A stretch of 64,000 nucleotides of DNA. It comes from Paracoccus sediminis. GTDB lineage: Bacteria; Pseudomonadota; Alphaproteobacteria; Rhodobacterales; Rhodobacteraceae. Position numbers and translations under genes: made by a program. The stretch lies in contig NZ_FZNM01000008.1 in NCBI RefSeq assembly GCF_900188295.1, positions 78,047-142,046 of the forward strand, given 5' to 3'. This document shows positions 1 through 8,823 of this stretch, in pieces (within the stretch, counting starts at the first letter, position 1; every line of letters starts with the position of its first letter). The notes beneath the pieces were generated by a model. The model saw only the letters and a list, made by a program, of their open reading frames with translations. It was not told the DNA's origin and searched no databases.

Positions 1-1
1 T

Positions 2-664
2 CTGGACCAGATTGCGGGCCAGATGGGCCAGGGCTTGGGCGCAGGCCTGGGCCAGAACGCGGTCCTGCTGGTGGCCGCGCTGACGGCCCTGTCGCTGGCA
101 CCCGGAATCGCCATCACGGTGACATGCTTTCCCTTCATCGTCACCGTGCTGTCGATCCTGCGCCAGTCGATCGGGCTGCAATCCTCGCCCCCGAACATGC
201 TGATCGTCGCCCTGGCGATGTTCCTGACCTGGTTCATCATGGATCCGGTGCTGCGCGAGGCCTGGGCCGTGGCGGGCGCCCCCTTGCAGGACGGCACCAT
301 CACCCTGGGCGAGGCGATCCGCCGCGGCATCGTGCCCTTTCAGCAGTTCATGGCCGCGCGCACCGATCCCGATACCCTGGCGGGCCTGGCCGAGATCGCG
401 CCCGGCTCGGGCGACCGCAGCGGCCAGCTGTCGGTGTTGATCCCGTCATTCATGCTGTCGGAAATCCAGCGGGCCTTCGAGATCGGCTTCCTGATCGCCC
501 TGCCGTTCCTCATCATCGACCTGGTGGTGTCGGCCGTTCTGATGGCGATGGGCATGATGATGGTGCCGCCGGTCGTCGTGTCGCTGCCCTTCAAGCTGGC
601 GTTTTTCGTCACGGTGGATGGCTGGTCGATGATCGCGGGGGCCTTGGTGCGCAGCTATCAGTGA
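2..664 (+). CDS. fliP: Flagellar export apparatus protein FliP, 5' end outside window
   Basis: FliP is an inner-membrane core subunit of the flagellar type III export gate, together with FliQ and FliR. The frame is open from the first bases of the window, with no convincing start, so the N-terminus and signal sequence lie upstream. An ATG at 23 is in frame but falls inside the conserved part. Visible landmarks are the family segment LSLAPGI, the VLSILRQSIGLQSSPPN stretch, hydrophobic helices on both sides of a polar periplasmic loop, and a C-terminal hydrophobic pair ending near VDGWSMIAG. The following genes serve biotin uptake, so this is probably the 3' edge of a flagellar cluster. Confidence 0.9.
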   Translation: MDQIAGQMGQGLGAGLGQNAVLLVAALTALSLAPGIAITVTCFPFIVTVLSILRQSIGLQSSPPNMLIVALAMFLTWFIMDPVLREAWAVAGAPLQDGTITLGEAIRRGIVPFQQFMAARTDPDTLAGLAEIAPGSGDRSGQLSVLIPSFMLSEIQRAFEIGFLIALPFLIIDLVVSAVLMAMGMMMVPPVVVSLPFKLAFFVTVDGWSMIAGALVRSYQ

Positions 665-778
665 CACCGCCCGCTTGCGCGGCGGCGCCATTCCGGGGCA
701 GATGCGCGCAGAACAAGCAGCGGAAGCCCTGGCAATGGCCTTGCGAACCGACGAACCCCCCGCCGGGACCGGCACGGG

Positions 779-1495
779 ATGAGCATCGATCTGCACGATG
801 TCGGCGTCACGCTGGCCGGGCGGCCGGTGCTGCGCGCAATATCCGCCGGGCTGACCGAAGCACGGGTGGGGATCGTCGGGCGCAATGGGTCCGGCAAGAC
901 TACGCTGGCGCGGGTGATCGCAGGGCTGGTCGCGCCCGACCTGGGCAGGGCGCGGATCGGCGGGATCGACCTGGCGACGGACCGCCGCGCGGCCTTGGCG
1001 ACCGTCGGAATCATTTTCCAGAATCCCGATCATCAGATCATCTTTCCCACGGTCCTCGAGGAAATCGCCTTTGGCTTGACCCAGCAGGGGCTGAGGGCCG
1101 CCGAAGCCGAAACCGCCGCCCGCGCCATGCTGGGCTGCTTCGGCAAGACGCATTGGGCAGGGGCCGCGACCCACAGCCTGTCCCAGGGGCAGAAACAGTT
1201 GCTGTGCCTGATGGCGGTCCTGGCGATGCGTCCCCGCGTGGTGGTGATGGACGAGCCATTCTCGGGCCTCGATATCCCCACGCGGATGCAGTTGACGCGC
1301 CATCTGGACGGCATCGCGGCGCAGATCGTCACCGTGACGCATGATCCCGACCACCTGCACGGCTTTGACCGGGTTCTGTGGCTGGAGGGGGGCAGGCTGG
1401 TTGCCGACGGGCCGCCCGCCACGGTGCTGCCCGCCTTTGCCGCGCAGATGAGGGATTGGGGGGAATCGGATGATCTCGCTCACCTCGCCGGTTGA
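779..1495 (+). CDS. bioM: Biotin ECF transporter ATPase BioM
   Basis: This is the ATP-hydrolysing A component of a dedicated energy-coupling-factor biotin importer. The 238-residue protein has Walker A GRNGSGKTT at residues 34-42, a Q-loop IIFQNPDHQI, the signature LSQGQKQLL and Walker B VVVMDEPFSGLD. The length is normal for a single ABC domain. Assignment to biotin rather than cobalt or nickel rests on the adjacent bioN and bioY genes. Its 3' end overlaps bioN by 26 bases, which implies translational coupling. The ATG overlaps the TGA of a 26-codon open stretch in the fliP-bioM gap that I do not call as a gene. Confidence 0.92.
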   Translation: MSIDLHDVGVTLAGRPVLRAISAGLTEARVGIVGRNGSGKTTLARVIAGLVAPDLGRARIGGIDLATDRRAALATVGIIFQNPDHQIIFPTVLEEIAFGLTQQGLRAAEAETAARAMLGCFGKTHWAGAATHSLSQGQKQLLCLMAVLAMRPRVVVMDEPFSGLDIPTRMQLTRHLDGIAAQIVTVTHDPDHLHGFDRVLWLEGGRLVADGPPATVLPAFAAQMRDWGESDDLAHLAG

Positions 1496-2093
1496 AACCT
1501 GGGCGCACCGCATTCCGGCGGGCGCCAAGCTGCTGGCCTTGTCGGGCCTGACCTTGGGGCTGTTTCTGACCAACCGGCCAGAGGTGCTGGCCGCAAGCCT
1601 GCTGGCCATCGCCGCTCTGTATCGGTCGGCCGGCACCATCTTTCTGCGGCAGGGCGCGGGGCATCTGCGGATGCTGTGGCCCTTTCTTCTGCTGATCGCC
1701 GTCTGGCATGGGCTGACCGGCCAGATCCAGGCGGGGCTGGCCATCGCCTTTCGCCTGCTGGCGGCGCTGGCGCTGGCGAATTTCGTGACCATGACCACGC
1801 GGCTGACCGACATGATCGCGGTTCTGACGATGTTGCTGGCTCCCCTGCGCCGGATCGGCCTGTCCACCCGCGCGGTCGAACTGGCCATCGCCATGGTCTT
1901 GCGCTTCACCCCGATGCTGGTGGAAAACGGCAACCGGCTGGCGATGTCCTGGCGCGCGCGGTCGCGCCGGCGGCCGAATTGGCGGATCGTCATGCCGATG
2001 GCCGCCTTGGCACTGGACGACGCCGATCATGTCGCCGAAGCTCTGCGCGCGCGGGGCGGCATTCTGCCCGACACCGACAACACAAGGGACTGA
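1470..2093 (+). CDS. bioN: Biotin ECF transporter transmembrane protein BioN
   Basis: This is the T component, the membrane scaffold that couples BioM ATP hydrolysis to the BioY substrate binder. The protein has 207 residues with several hydrophobic helices. It carries the coupling-helix type motifs of CbiQ/BioN proteins: an Ala-Arg-Ser region around AMSWRARSRRRP near residue 160, and LRFTPMLVE before it. The start lies inside bioM and is preceded by a purine-rich stretch, so it is probably translated by coupling. It is shorter than CbiQ of cobalt systems and fits BioN. Confidence 0.88.
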   Translation: MISLTSPVETWAHRIPAGAKLLALSGLTLGLFLTNRPEVLAASLLAIAALYRSAGTIFLRQGAGHLRMLWPFLLLIAVWHGLTGQIQAGLAIAFRLLAALALANFVTMTTRLTDMIAVLTMLLAPLRRIGLSTRAVELAIAMVLRFTPMLVENGNRLAMSWRARSRRRPNWRIVMPMAALALDDADHVAEALRARGGILPDTDNTRD

Positions 2094-2096
2094 CCG

Positions 2097-2642
2097 ATGG
2101 AACGCAACATGACCATGATCGCGCTGTTCGCCGCGCTGATCGCCGCCCTGGGGCTGATCCCCAGCCTGACCCTGGCCTTCGGCGTGCCGATCACCGCGCA
2201 AAGCATGGGCGTCATGCTGGCGGGCGCGATCCTGGGCGCAAAGCGCGGCGCGCTGGCGGTTTTGCTGTTCATGGCCCTGGTGGCGCTGGGCCTGCCCTTG
2301 CTGGCGGGCGGGCGCGGCGGGTTGGGAACGTTCGTCGCGCCGACCTCGGGCTTTTTCCTGGGCTGGCCGGTTGCGGCCTTCGTGATCGGGCTGATCGTCG
2401 AACGCTGGCAGTCGGGTCCGCTGGGGGTGACGGTCACGCTGGCATCCGTTATCGGCGGGATCCTGGTCATGTACGGCTTCGGCATCGTCGGCATGTCGAT
2501 CGCGCTGAAGAAAACCCTGGCCGAATGCGCGATGCTGGTCACGGCCTTCCTTCCGGGCGACCTGCTCAAGGCGGTGCTGACCGGGGCGATCACGCAGGCC
2601 CTGGCCCGGTCCCGCCCCGCCAGCATCCTGTCGCGCCACTAG
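2097..2642 (+). CDS. bioY: Biotin ECF transporter substrate-binding membrane protein BioY
   Basis: This is the S component that binds biotin with high affinity in the membrane. The 181-residue protein is very hydrophobic, with about six predicted helices. It shows the BioY family pattern: a PITAQ segment followed by GAILGAKRGALAV, a Gly-rich turn (GGRGGLGTF) and PTSGFFLGW. It begins three bases after the bioN stop, completing a bioMNY operon. The C-terminus (LAAR-like ARSRPASILSRH) is basic and short, as usual for cytosolic tails. Confidence 0.92.
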   Translation: MERNMTMIALFAALIAALGLIPSLTLAFGVPITAQSMGVMLAGAILGAKRGALAVLLFMALVALGLPLLAGGRGGLGTFVAPTSGFFLGWPVAAFVIGLIVERWQSGPLGVTVTLASVIGGILVMYGFGIVGMSIALKKTLAECAMLVTAFLPGDLLKAVLTGAITQALARSRPASILSRH

Positions 2643-2677
2643 GCGGCCGAATTTTTCTGGCAATATCAGAGAAGTCT

Positions 2678-2705
2678 TTGACCTGTCACAGGCCATGGCT
2701 ATGAT
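2678..2705 (+). promoter_or_regulatory. Likely sigma-70 type promoter of the polyamine transporter operon
   Basis: TTGACC at 2678-2683 and TATGAT at 2700-2705 are separated by 16 bases. They lie in a relatively A+T-rich gap 52 bases before the potD-like start. This is the best match to a housekeeping promoter I found near an operon start. The call is by eye only. Confidence 0.55.
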
Positions 2706-2756
2706 TTCCCCGGATGGATCGCCGCCCGTCCGGGCGGCCATATCGGGGGATGACAC

Positions 2757-3881
2757 ATGAACGGACTTCACCGCCGCGGCCTGTTGAAGGGCGCGGCCGC
2801 GACCGCCGGACTGACCCTGGCCGCGCCCTGGGTCGCGCGGCCGGGATTCGCCCAAGGCTCGGGCACGGTCAACATCTTTGCCTGGGCGGGCTATCTGAAC
2901 GACGACATCCTGGGGGCCTTTCAGAAGGCGACCGGGATCACGCCGAACTTCACGCCCTATGGCACCAACGACGAGCTGCTGAACCAGCTGCGCGCCAACA
3001 ACGGCGCGGGCTTCGACCTGATCTGGCCGACCGTGGACCGGGTGCCGAACTATGTCGAGTTCGGCCTGGTCCAGCCGCTGGACGAGGCGAGGATCGAGGT
3101 GGCCAAGGTGTTGCCAAGCGCCTGGGAAAATTCGACGAACCTGGGCGCTGTGGTCGATGGCAAGCGTTATCAGGTGCCGACCGACTGGGGGACCGAGGCC
3201 GTGGCCTTCGACACGGCCCAGATGCCGCTGGAATACGGCACCGCCTCCTATGGCGACATCTGGGGCGAATCAGCGGCGGGCAAGGCCACCGTGCGCGCCC
3301 ATTCCGCGCTGGTGGGTCTGGGCCTGTGGCTGGAGGCCGAGGGCAAGCTGCCGCGTCCGCTGCTGGATGCCTTTACCAGCCCCGAGGCGCAGGTCGAGGT
3401 CTTCGACGCGATCCTGGCCGAGGCCGTGGCCCGCAAGGGCAACATCATCCAGTTCTGGAACAACGAGAACGAGGCCCAGGGCGCCTTTCGCGTGAACGGC
3501 GCGGCCATCGGCCAGACTTGGGATTCGACCGCCGCCGCCCTGTCCAAGGAAGGGCTGCCGGTGGGCTTCATCGCGCCCAGGGAAGGCGCCCTGGCCTGGA
3601 TGGAGGGCCTGTCGATCCCGGCGGGGGCCGAGAACCTGGATCAGGCCTATGCCTTCATCAACTGGTTCCTGACGCCGGAAGCCGGGGCGATGTACACCAA
3701 CGCGACCTCGATCAATTCGACCGCGGTGGGGTCGGCGGATCTGCTGTCGGATCAGGCCAAGGCGTTCTTTGCGGCCGCCTATCCGGACGATGCGCTGGAC
3801 AAGCTGTGGTGGTGGCCCATCCAGGAAAGCTGGTACATCACCAAGCGCAACGAATACCAGGACCGCTTCCTGTCGGCCTGA
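2757..3881 (+). CDS. Polyamine-type ABC transporter periplasmic binding protein
   Basis: This is a PotD/PotF-like solute receptor that would deliver a polyamine or related amine to the adjacent permease. The 374-residue protein begins with a twin-arginine type signal: basic HRRGLLKG near residues 5-11, a hydrophobic stretch, then a probable cleavage after GFAQ. The mature part opens with VNIFAWAGYL and contains FDLIWPTVDRVPNYV and WWWPIQESWY, typical of this family. It leads a four-gene operon (binding protein, ATPase, two permeases). The exact ligand, whether putrescine, spermidine or another cation, cannot be read from sequence. A strong hairpin follows the stop codon. Confidence 0.85.
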   Translation: MNGLHRRGLLKGAAATAGLTLAAPWVARPGFAQGSGTVNIFAWAGYLNDDILGAFQKATGITPNFTPYGTNDELLNQLRANNGAGFDLIWPTVDRVPNYVEFGLVQPLDEARIEVAKVLPSAWENSTNLGAVVDGKRYQVPTDWGTEAVAFDTAQMPLEYGTASYGDIWGESAAGKATVRAHSALVGLGLWLEAEGKLPRPLLDAFTSPEAQVEVFDAILAEAVARKGNIIQFWNNENEAQGAFRVNGAAIGQTWDSTAAALSKEGLPVGFIAPREGALAWMEGLSIPAGAENLDQAYAFINWFLTPEAGAMYTNATSINSTAVGSADLLSDQAKAFFAAAYPDDALDKLWWWPIQESWYITKRNEYQDRFLSA

Positions 3882-3888
3882 CACGACC

Positions 3889-3913
3889 GGGACAGGGGGT
3901 CGCCTCCTGTCCC
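3889..3913 (+). promoter_or_regulatory. Hairpin between binding-protein gene and ATPase gene
   Basis: GGGACAGG (3889-3896) and CCTGTCCC (3906-3913) form a perfect 8-bp stem with a 9-base loop, starting eight bases after the binding-protein stop. There is no T-run. It resembles mRNA-stabilising or attenuating hairpins found after binding-protein genes. The same arrangement recurs at 8777 and 17764. Confidence 0.6.
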
Positions 3914-3933
3914 CGCCAACGAACGGGGGACGG

Positions 3934-4998
3934 ATGTCGCATTCGGTGCAGCTTGACGGGATCGGGATGACCTTTGGGTCCACCCGCGCGGTCGGCGACG
4001 TGTCGTTCACCGTGCAGGCGGGGGAATTCTTTTCGATCCTGGGACCGTCCGGTTGCGGCAAGACCACCATCCTGCGGATGATCGCGGGCTTTCTGGAACC
4101 GACCGAGGGTCGGGTGCTGATCGGCGGGCGCGACATGCGCGGGCTGGGTCCGAACCAGCGGCCGACCGCGATGATCTTTCAGTCGCTGGCCTTGTTTCCG
4201 CTGATGCCGGTCTGGGAAAACATCGCCTTCGGGCTGGAGGCGCGGGGCATGGGGCGGGCGGAACGCCGCAAGCGCGCCGAAGAATTGCTGCGCCTGATCG
4301 CGCTGGAGGGGTATGGCGACCGGATGCCGGGCGAACTGTCCGGCGGGCAGCGCCAGCGGGTGGCCATCGCCCGCGCGCTGGCCGTGGAACCGGGTGTGCT
4401 GCTGCTGGACGAACCCTTGTCGGCGCTGGATCTGAAGCTGCGCCAGCACATGCGGGCGGAACTGCGCGGCCTTCAGAAACGCACGGGCGTCACCTTTATC
4501 TACATCACCCACGACCAGTCCGAGGCGCTGGCCATGTCGGACCGCGTCGCGGTGATGAGCAATGGCCTGCTGCAACAGGTCGCCACGCCGCGCCAGCTTT
4601 ACGACAACCCCGCCACCCCCTTTGTCGCCCGCTTCGTGGGCGAAACGAACGCCATCACCGGCCAGATTGGTGCGGTCGGCGGCGGCATGGCCCGTATCGA
4701 TACGGCGATGGGTCCGCTGCGCGGGCGCGCGGATCCGCACCTCGCTGTCGGGCAAAAGGCCACCCTTTACATCCGGCCCGAGGCGCTGATGCCCGGCACG
4801 GGCGCCAATACCCTGCACGCGCGTGTCAGCCGCATGGACTTCGAGGGCGCCTTCGCCCTGGTCCACGGCCAGTTCCCCGACGGCGCGGCGCTGACGGCGG
4901 CGGTCCCCTCTACGCGGCTGTCCGATGCCCCGGCGCCGGGAACGGATGCCAGTTTCTTCTTTGCGCCCGAACATGCCGTGGTGCTGGCCGATGCGTGA
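3934..4998 (+). CDS. Polyamine-type ABC transporter ATP-binding protein (PotA-like)
   Basis: This is the cytosolic ATPase of the importer. From the ATG at 3934, preceded by a GGGGGA ribosome-binding site, the protein has 354 residues. Walker A is GPSGCGKTT, followed by the signature LSGGQRQRV and Walker B LLLDEPLSALD, and then a C-terminal TOBE/OB-like regulatory domain of about 110 residues typical of PotA/MalK proteins. The frame stays open upstream into the binding-protein gene, but the family alignment begins with MSHSVQLDGIG. It overlaps the next permease by 8 bases. Confidence 0.9.
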   Translation: MSHSVQLDGIGMTFGSTRAVGDVSFTVQAGEFFSILGPSGCGKTTILRMIAGFLEPTEGRVLIGGRDMRGLGPNQRPTAMIFQSLALFPLMPVWENIAFGLEARGMGRAERRKRAEELLRLIALEGYGDRMPGELSGGQRQRVAIARALAVEPGVLLLDEPLSALDLKLRQHMRAELRGLQKRTGVTFIYITHDQSEALAMSDRVAVMSNGLLQQVATPRQLYDNPATPFVARFVGETNAITGQIGAVGGGMARIDTAMGPLRGRADPHLAVGQKATLYIRPEALMPGTGANTLHARVSRMDFEGAFALVHGQFPDGAALTAAVPSTRLSDAPAPGTDASFFFAPEHAVVLADA

Positions 4999-5872
4999 TC
5001 TGTATCGCCGCTTTGGGCCGGGGCTGGCGACGGTCTTTCTGTCGCTGGTGCTGATCTGGCTGGCGGCGATGGTGCTGGCGCCGAACCTGATGATGATCGA
5101 CTATGCCTTGCGCCCGAACCTGCCGCCCGCCGAACTGGGCGGGCCGCAGGATGTCTGGTCGCTGGACAATGTCCTGTATCTGGCGAACGAAGGGGTGCAT
5201 CGCGCGATCTTCTTCAAGACCATCTGGGCCAGCGCGCTGGTGGCCCTGCTGACGCTGATCGTCTGCTATCCCATCGCCTTCTGGATGGCGCAGCGCGCCA
5301 CGCCTGGCCAGTTGTCCATCGCCCTGATGCTGGTCATCATCCCGTTCTTCATCAATGAGGTCTTGCGCACGCTGGCCTGGTTCATCCTGCTGGCCTATCG
5401 CGGGCCGCTGAATGCGGTGCTTTTGAACATGGGGGTAATCGACCAGCCTGTCCGCTGGCAGGGTGACGGCGGCGTGCTGGCGGGGATGGTCTATGCCTAT
5501 ATCCTGTTCATGCTGCTGCCGATCTATAACGCCATCGAAAGCCTGGACAGATCGCAACTGGAAGCGGCGCGGGATCTGGGCGCCGGGACCGTGCGCACCC
5601 ACCGCCGCGTCGTCGTTCCCCATGCCAAGGCGGGCATCGCCACGGGCTGCGTCTTCACCTTCATGCTGGCCGCCGGATCCTATGTCGCGCCCGCGCTGCT
5701 GGGCAGCCCCGGCAGCCGCTGGTTCACGGAAATCATCTACAACTGGTTCTTCGAGGGGGGCGACTGGAACCGGGGTGCGGCCTATGCGCTGACGCTGCTG
5801 GTGCTGTGCCTGGCGGTGGTGCTGGTCACGCTGCGGCTGTTCCGCGTCAACCTGACGGATGTGGCGAAATGA
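4991..5872 (+). CDS. Polyamine-type ABC transporter permease (PotB-like)
   Basis: This is the first of two inner-membrane permeases. It has 293 residues from the ATG at 4991, inside the end of the ATPase gene. About six hydrophobic helices are visible. The EAA-loop signature for ATPase docking reads approximately LEAARDLGAGTVRTHRRVVVP. The segment TLAWFILLAYRGPLNAVL matches PotB-type permeases. An upstream in-frame ATG at 4925 would extend into the ATPase gene and is not favoured. Its stop overlaps the following start as ATGA. Confidence 0.9.
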   Translation: MRDLYRRFGPGLATVFLSLVLIWLAAMVLAPNLMMIDYALRPNLPPAELGGPQDVWSLDNVLYLANEGVHRAIFFKTIWASALVALLTLIVCYPIAFWMAQRATPGQLSIALMLVIIPFFINEVLRTLAWFILLAYRGPLNAVLLNMGVIDQPVRWQGDGGVLAGMVYAYILFMLLPIYNAIESLDRSQLEAARDLGAGTVRTHRRVVVPHAKAGIATGCVFTFMLAAGSYVAPALLGSPGSRWFTEIIYNWFFEGGDWNRGAAYALTLLVLCLAVVLVTLRLFRVNLTDVAK

Positions 5873-6672
5873 CGGCGGACCGGATCTTTCGCGGGCTTTT
5901 CGCCCTTTATCTGCTGGCTTTCGTCGCCTATTTGTTCGCGCCGCTGGCCATCATGTCGGCCGCGGCCTTCAACACCAGCCGCTTTCCGACCGTGATCCCC
6001 TGGCAGGGCACGACGCTGGACTGGTTTTCCGCCATGTGGGCAGACGCGGCGATGTGGCAGGCGCTGTGGACATCGGCCATCGTCGCCGTGCTGGTCGCGG
6101 CGGTGGCGCTGCCGGTCGGCACCGCCGCAGCCCTGGTGCTGACGACGCTGCACGCGCGGGCGCGCAGCGTGGCCTATGCGGTGATGGTGTCCCCCTTGCT
6201 GACGCCGGGGGTGGTGATCGGGATCTCGACCCTGATCCTGTGGCGGCAGGTGGGCGTGGGCGGCGGGATCGTGCTGATCGTGGTGGCGCAGACGACCTTC
6301 ATCATCTGCTATGTCATGCTGATGGTCATGGCCCGCCTGCAACGGTTCGACCGCACGCAGGAAGAAGCGGCCCTGGGCCTGGGGGCATCGCGCGCGATGG
6401 TGTTCCGCCGGGTGCTGCTGCCGTTCCTGCGGCCGGCGCTGCTGGCCTCGGGCGGGCTGGCGGTGCTGCAATCGGTGGAAAACTACAACACCACGCTGTT
6501 CGTGCGCGGGTTCGAAACGCCGCTGACCGTGTTCATCGCCACCAAGGTCCGCACCGGCCTGACCCCCGCCGTCAACGCGCTGGCCCTTGTCATCATCGCC
6601 GCCACCGTGATCGGCGCGATCGCCTGGGAAATCGCCCGGCGCCGGCAGGTCACAGCGCGGCCGCGTTCCTGA
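5869..6672 (+). CDS. Polyamine-type ABC transporter permease (PotC-like)
   Basis: This is the second permease of the importer, with 267 residues from the ATG at 5869 that overlaps the preceding stop. Hydrophobic helices alternate with short loops. The EAA-type docking loop reads QEEAALGLGASRAMVFRRVLLP. It pairs with PotB to form the heterodimeric channel. The 3' end overlaps the convergent LysR gene by 23 bases, so the two transcription units face each other with no room for a dedicated terminator. Confidence 0.9.
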   Translation: MTADRIFRGLFALYLLAFVAYLFAPLAIMSAAAFNTSRFPTVIPWQGTTLDWFSAMWADAAMWQALWTSAIVAVLVAAVALPVGTAAALVLTTLHARARSVAYAVMVSPLLTPGVVIGISTLILWRQVGVGGGIVLIVVAQTTFIICYVMLMVMARLQRFDRTQEEAALGLGASRAMVFRRVLLPFLRPALLASGGLAVLQSVENYNTTLFVRGFETPLTVFIATKVRTGLTPAVNALALVIIAATVIGAIAWEIARRRQVTARPRS

Positions 6673-7594
6673 TCGGGCTGCGCGACATCTGCGCCACCGC
6701 ATCCCGCAGCCGTTTTGCCAGGGGCGACAGCGGGCGGCGTTTCAGGTCCAGCAGGAAATAGGGCGACACCCGGATCGGCCGCGGGGTGGGCACGATGGTG
6801 AAGGCGGCCTGGACCGGCGGGCGGATCAGCAGTTCGGCCACCTCTTGCGATACCGGCGTGATGGCGTTCGACTGCGCCAGATAGGCGATGGTCAGCAGCA
6901 GCGACGGGCTGTTGACGATGTTGTCGGGTTCCGACAGGCCCACGCTGGCAAAGGCGGCCAGCGTCGCCTCGCGGATGGGGGAACCGCGCTGCTGCATGAT
7001 CCATTCCTGGCCCACCAGTTCGGTCAGCGTCACCAGCCGGGCGCGGGCCAGCGGATGATCGGCCCGCGCCATCAACGCCACCTTTTCGTCCGACATCGGC
7101 AGGATGTTGAAGGCGTCGCTGTCGAATTCCGGCAGGATCCGGCCCAGCACGAAATCCATTTCCCCCGCCCCCAGGTGCATCAGCAAGTCGCGCGACGGCA
7201 TCACGTCGACGGTGATGTCGGCCTGGGGGCTTTCCTCCTTGATCCGGCGGATCGCGCTGACAAGATAGCTGATCGCCGGGCCGGTCACCGCGCCCACGCG
7301 CACCGTTCCCGCATAGCCGCCGCGCAGGGCGCGCACATCCGCCTCGATGCTGGCCATTTCCCGCAGGATCACGCGGGCGCGCCGCAGGACGGTGGTGCCG
7401 ATCTCGGTCGGATCCATGCCCTTGGGCTGGCGGATGAACAAGGGGGCGCCGATCTGGCGTTCCGCCTCGGCCAGCATCCGGGATGCGGCGGGCTGGGTCA
7501 TCGCCAGGGCATCGGCCGCGATCTGCAACTGGCCGTGAAGGGCGACTTCGTGGATCAGCCGAAGCTGGGCGGGCTTGAGCGCAGGAACGGGCAT
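6650..7594 (-). CDS. gbpR: LysR-family regulator, GbpR-like
   Basis: This is a transcription regulator expected to control the divergent chvE sugar operon. The 314-residue protein has the normal LysR length. The N-terminal winged helix-turn-helix covers about residues 8-66, with TQPAASRMLAEAERQIGAPLF as recognition region, followed by a periplasmic-binding-protein-like effector domain. In Agrobacterium the LysR regulator GbpR lies next to chvE and controls it in response to sugars, and this arrangement is the same. The symbol rests on that context. An inverted repeat covers its start codon at 7593-7608, as expected for autoregulation. Confidence 0.82.
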   Translation of the reverse strand: MPVPALKPAQLRLIHEVALHGQLQIAADALAMTQPAASRMLAEAERQIGAPLFIRQPKGMDPTEIGTTVLRRARVILREMASIEADVRALRGGYAGTVRVGAVTGPAISYLVSAIRRIKEESPQADITVDVMPSRDLLMHLGAGEMDFVLGRILPEFDSDAFNILPMSDEKVALMARADHPLARARLVTLTELVGQEWIMQQRGSPIREATLAAFASVGLSEPDNIVNSPSLLLTIAYLAQSNAITPVSQEVAELLIRPPVQAAFTIVPTPRPIRVSPYFLLDLKRRPLSPLAKRLRDAVAQMSRSPIRNAAAL

Positions 7595-7608
7595 ATCATT
7601 TCCGATAT
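7593..7608. promoter_or_regulatory. Inverted repeat at the gbpR start, candidate LysR box
   Basis: ATATC (7593-7597) and GATAT (7604-7608) form a perfect dyad with a 6-base spacer. The repeat has the size and T-rich/A-rich character of LysR-type boxes and overlaps the first codon of the regulator, a usual position for autorepression. Binding is inferred. Confidence 0.4.
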
Positions 7609-7658
7609 GAAGATTGCCAATTTTATCATTTTACCGGCATGAAATCCTTGCGCTACAT

Positions 7659-7675
7659 CTTTTCGCATCGAAAAG
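7659..7675. promoter_or_regulatory. Perfect 7-3-7 dyad upstream of chvE
   Basis: CTTTTCG (7659-7665) and CGAAAAG (7669-7675) are perfectly complementary around CAT. The dyad sits 40 bases before the chvE start in the regulator-operon divergent gap. It is too tight for a good RNA hairpin and fits a protein operator better. The protein could be the LysR regulator or an unlinked repressor. Confidence 0.45.
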
Positions 7676-7715
7676 GGGATGCGCGGCGCGTGGTGCCGCG
7701 CAAGGGAGGATACAG

Positions 7716-8771
7716 ATGAAGTTCAGAACCGCGGCGGTCGCGCTGGCGATCGGAGTCTCGTGGCTGGCCACCGGCGCCATGGCCGAAACCATCGGCATCG
7801 CCATGCCGACGAAATCGTCGGCCCGCTGGATCGACGACGGCAACAACATGGTCAAGCAGTTGCAAGAGGCCGGTTACGAGACCGACCTGCAATACGCCGA
7901 GGACGACATTCCGAACCAGTTGGCCCAGGTCGAGAACATGATTACCAAGGGCGTCAACGTCCTGGTGATCGCGGCCATCGACGGCACCACCCTGTCGAAC
8001 GCGCTGGAAAACGCCGCCGCCGCCGACATCAAGGTCATCGCCTACGACCGCCTGATCCGCGGTTCGGAAAACGTGGACTATTACGCGACCTTCGACAACT
8101 TCAAGGTCGGCGTCCAGCAGGCGACCACCCTGGTCGATGGGCTGAAAGAGCGTTTTCCCGACGTGAAGCCCTGGAACGTCGAACTGTTCGGCGGCAGCCC
8201 CGACGACAACAACGCCTTCTTCTTCTATGACGGTGCCATGTCGGTGCTCCAGCCGCTGATCGACGACGGCACCATCGTCATCGGGTCGGGTCAGACCGGC
8301 ATGGAAACCGTGGGCACGCTGCGCTGGGATCCCGCCGTCGCGCAATCGCGCATGGACAACCTTCTGTCCTCGAACTATGGCGACAAGCAGGTCCATGGGG
8401 TGCTTTCGCCCTATGACGGGCTGTCCATCGGGATCCTGTCCTCGCTGAAAGGCGTGGGCTATGGATCGGGCGACATGATGATGCCGATCGTGACCGGCCA
8501 GGACGCCGAGGTCCAGTCGGTCAAGTCCATCGAGGCCGGCGAGCAGTATTCGACCATCTTCAAGGACACCCGCGAACTGGCCCGTGTCACCGTGGGCATG
8601 GTCGATGCCGTCCTGAAGGGCACCGAACCCGAGATCAACGACACCGAGACCTATGACAACGGCGTCAAGGTCGTGCCGTCCTATCTGTTGGAACCGCTGC
8701 CCGTGACCAAGGAAAACTGGCGCGAAACCCTGGTCGATTCCGGTTACTATACCGAAGACCAGCTGAAGTGA
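7716..8771 (+). CDS. chvE: Multiple-sugar periplasmic binding protein ChvE
   Basis: This is the periplasmic receptor for aldoses feeding the GguAB importer. In Agrobacterium ChvE binds arabinose, galactose, glucose and related sugars. From the ATG at 7716, with a GGGAGGA ribosome-binding site six bases upstream, it has 351 residues. A signal peptide ends about AMAE. The mature protein begins [19 protein letters not shown] and contains [17 protein letters not shown] and IAYDRLIRG, typical of ChvE and xylose-binding-type proteins. It is the first gene of the 14-gene operon and is followed by a strong hairpin at 8777-8802. Confidence 0.9.
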   Translation: MKFRTAAVALAIGVSWLATGAMAETIGIAMPTKSSARWIDDGNNMVKQLQEAGYETDLQYAEDDIPNQLAQVENMITKGVNVLVIAAIDGTTLSNALENAAAADIKVIAYDRLIRGSENVDYYATFDNFKVGVQQATTLVDGLKERFPDVKPWNVELFGGSPDDNNAFFFYDGAMSVLQPLIDDGTIVIGSGQTGMETVGTLRWDPAVAQSRMDNLLSSNYGDKQVHGVLSPYDGLSIGILSSLKGVGYGSGDMMMPIVTGQDAEVQSVKSIEAGEQYSTIFKDTRELARVTVGMVDAVLKGTEPEINDTETYDNGVKVVPSYLLEPLPVTKENWRETLVDSGYYTEDQLK

Positions 8772-8776
8772 CGTTT

Positions 8777-8802
8777 TGCGGCCCCGCGTCGCCGGGGCCG
8801 CA
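8777..8802 (+). promoter_or_regulatory. Hairpin after chvE
   Basis: TGCGGCCCCG (8777-8786) pairs perfectly with CGGGGCCGCA (8793-8802) around a six-base loop, five bases after the chvE stop. No T-run follows. It probably protects the chvE message or reduces read-through, so that receptor exceeds transporter. Confidence 0.6.
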
Positions 8803-8823
8803 TACCGCATCGGGGGGAATGCG

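Noticed and set aside
702..782. 26-codon frame between fliP and bioM overlapping the bioM start
   Set aside because: Although its TGA overlaps the bioM ATG, it is too short, has no good ribosome-binding site and no recognisable sequence.
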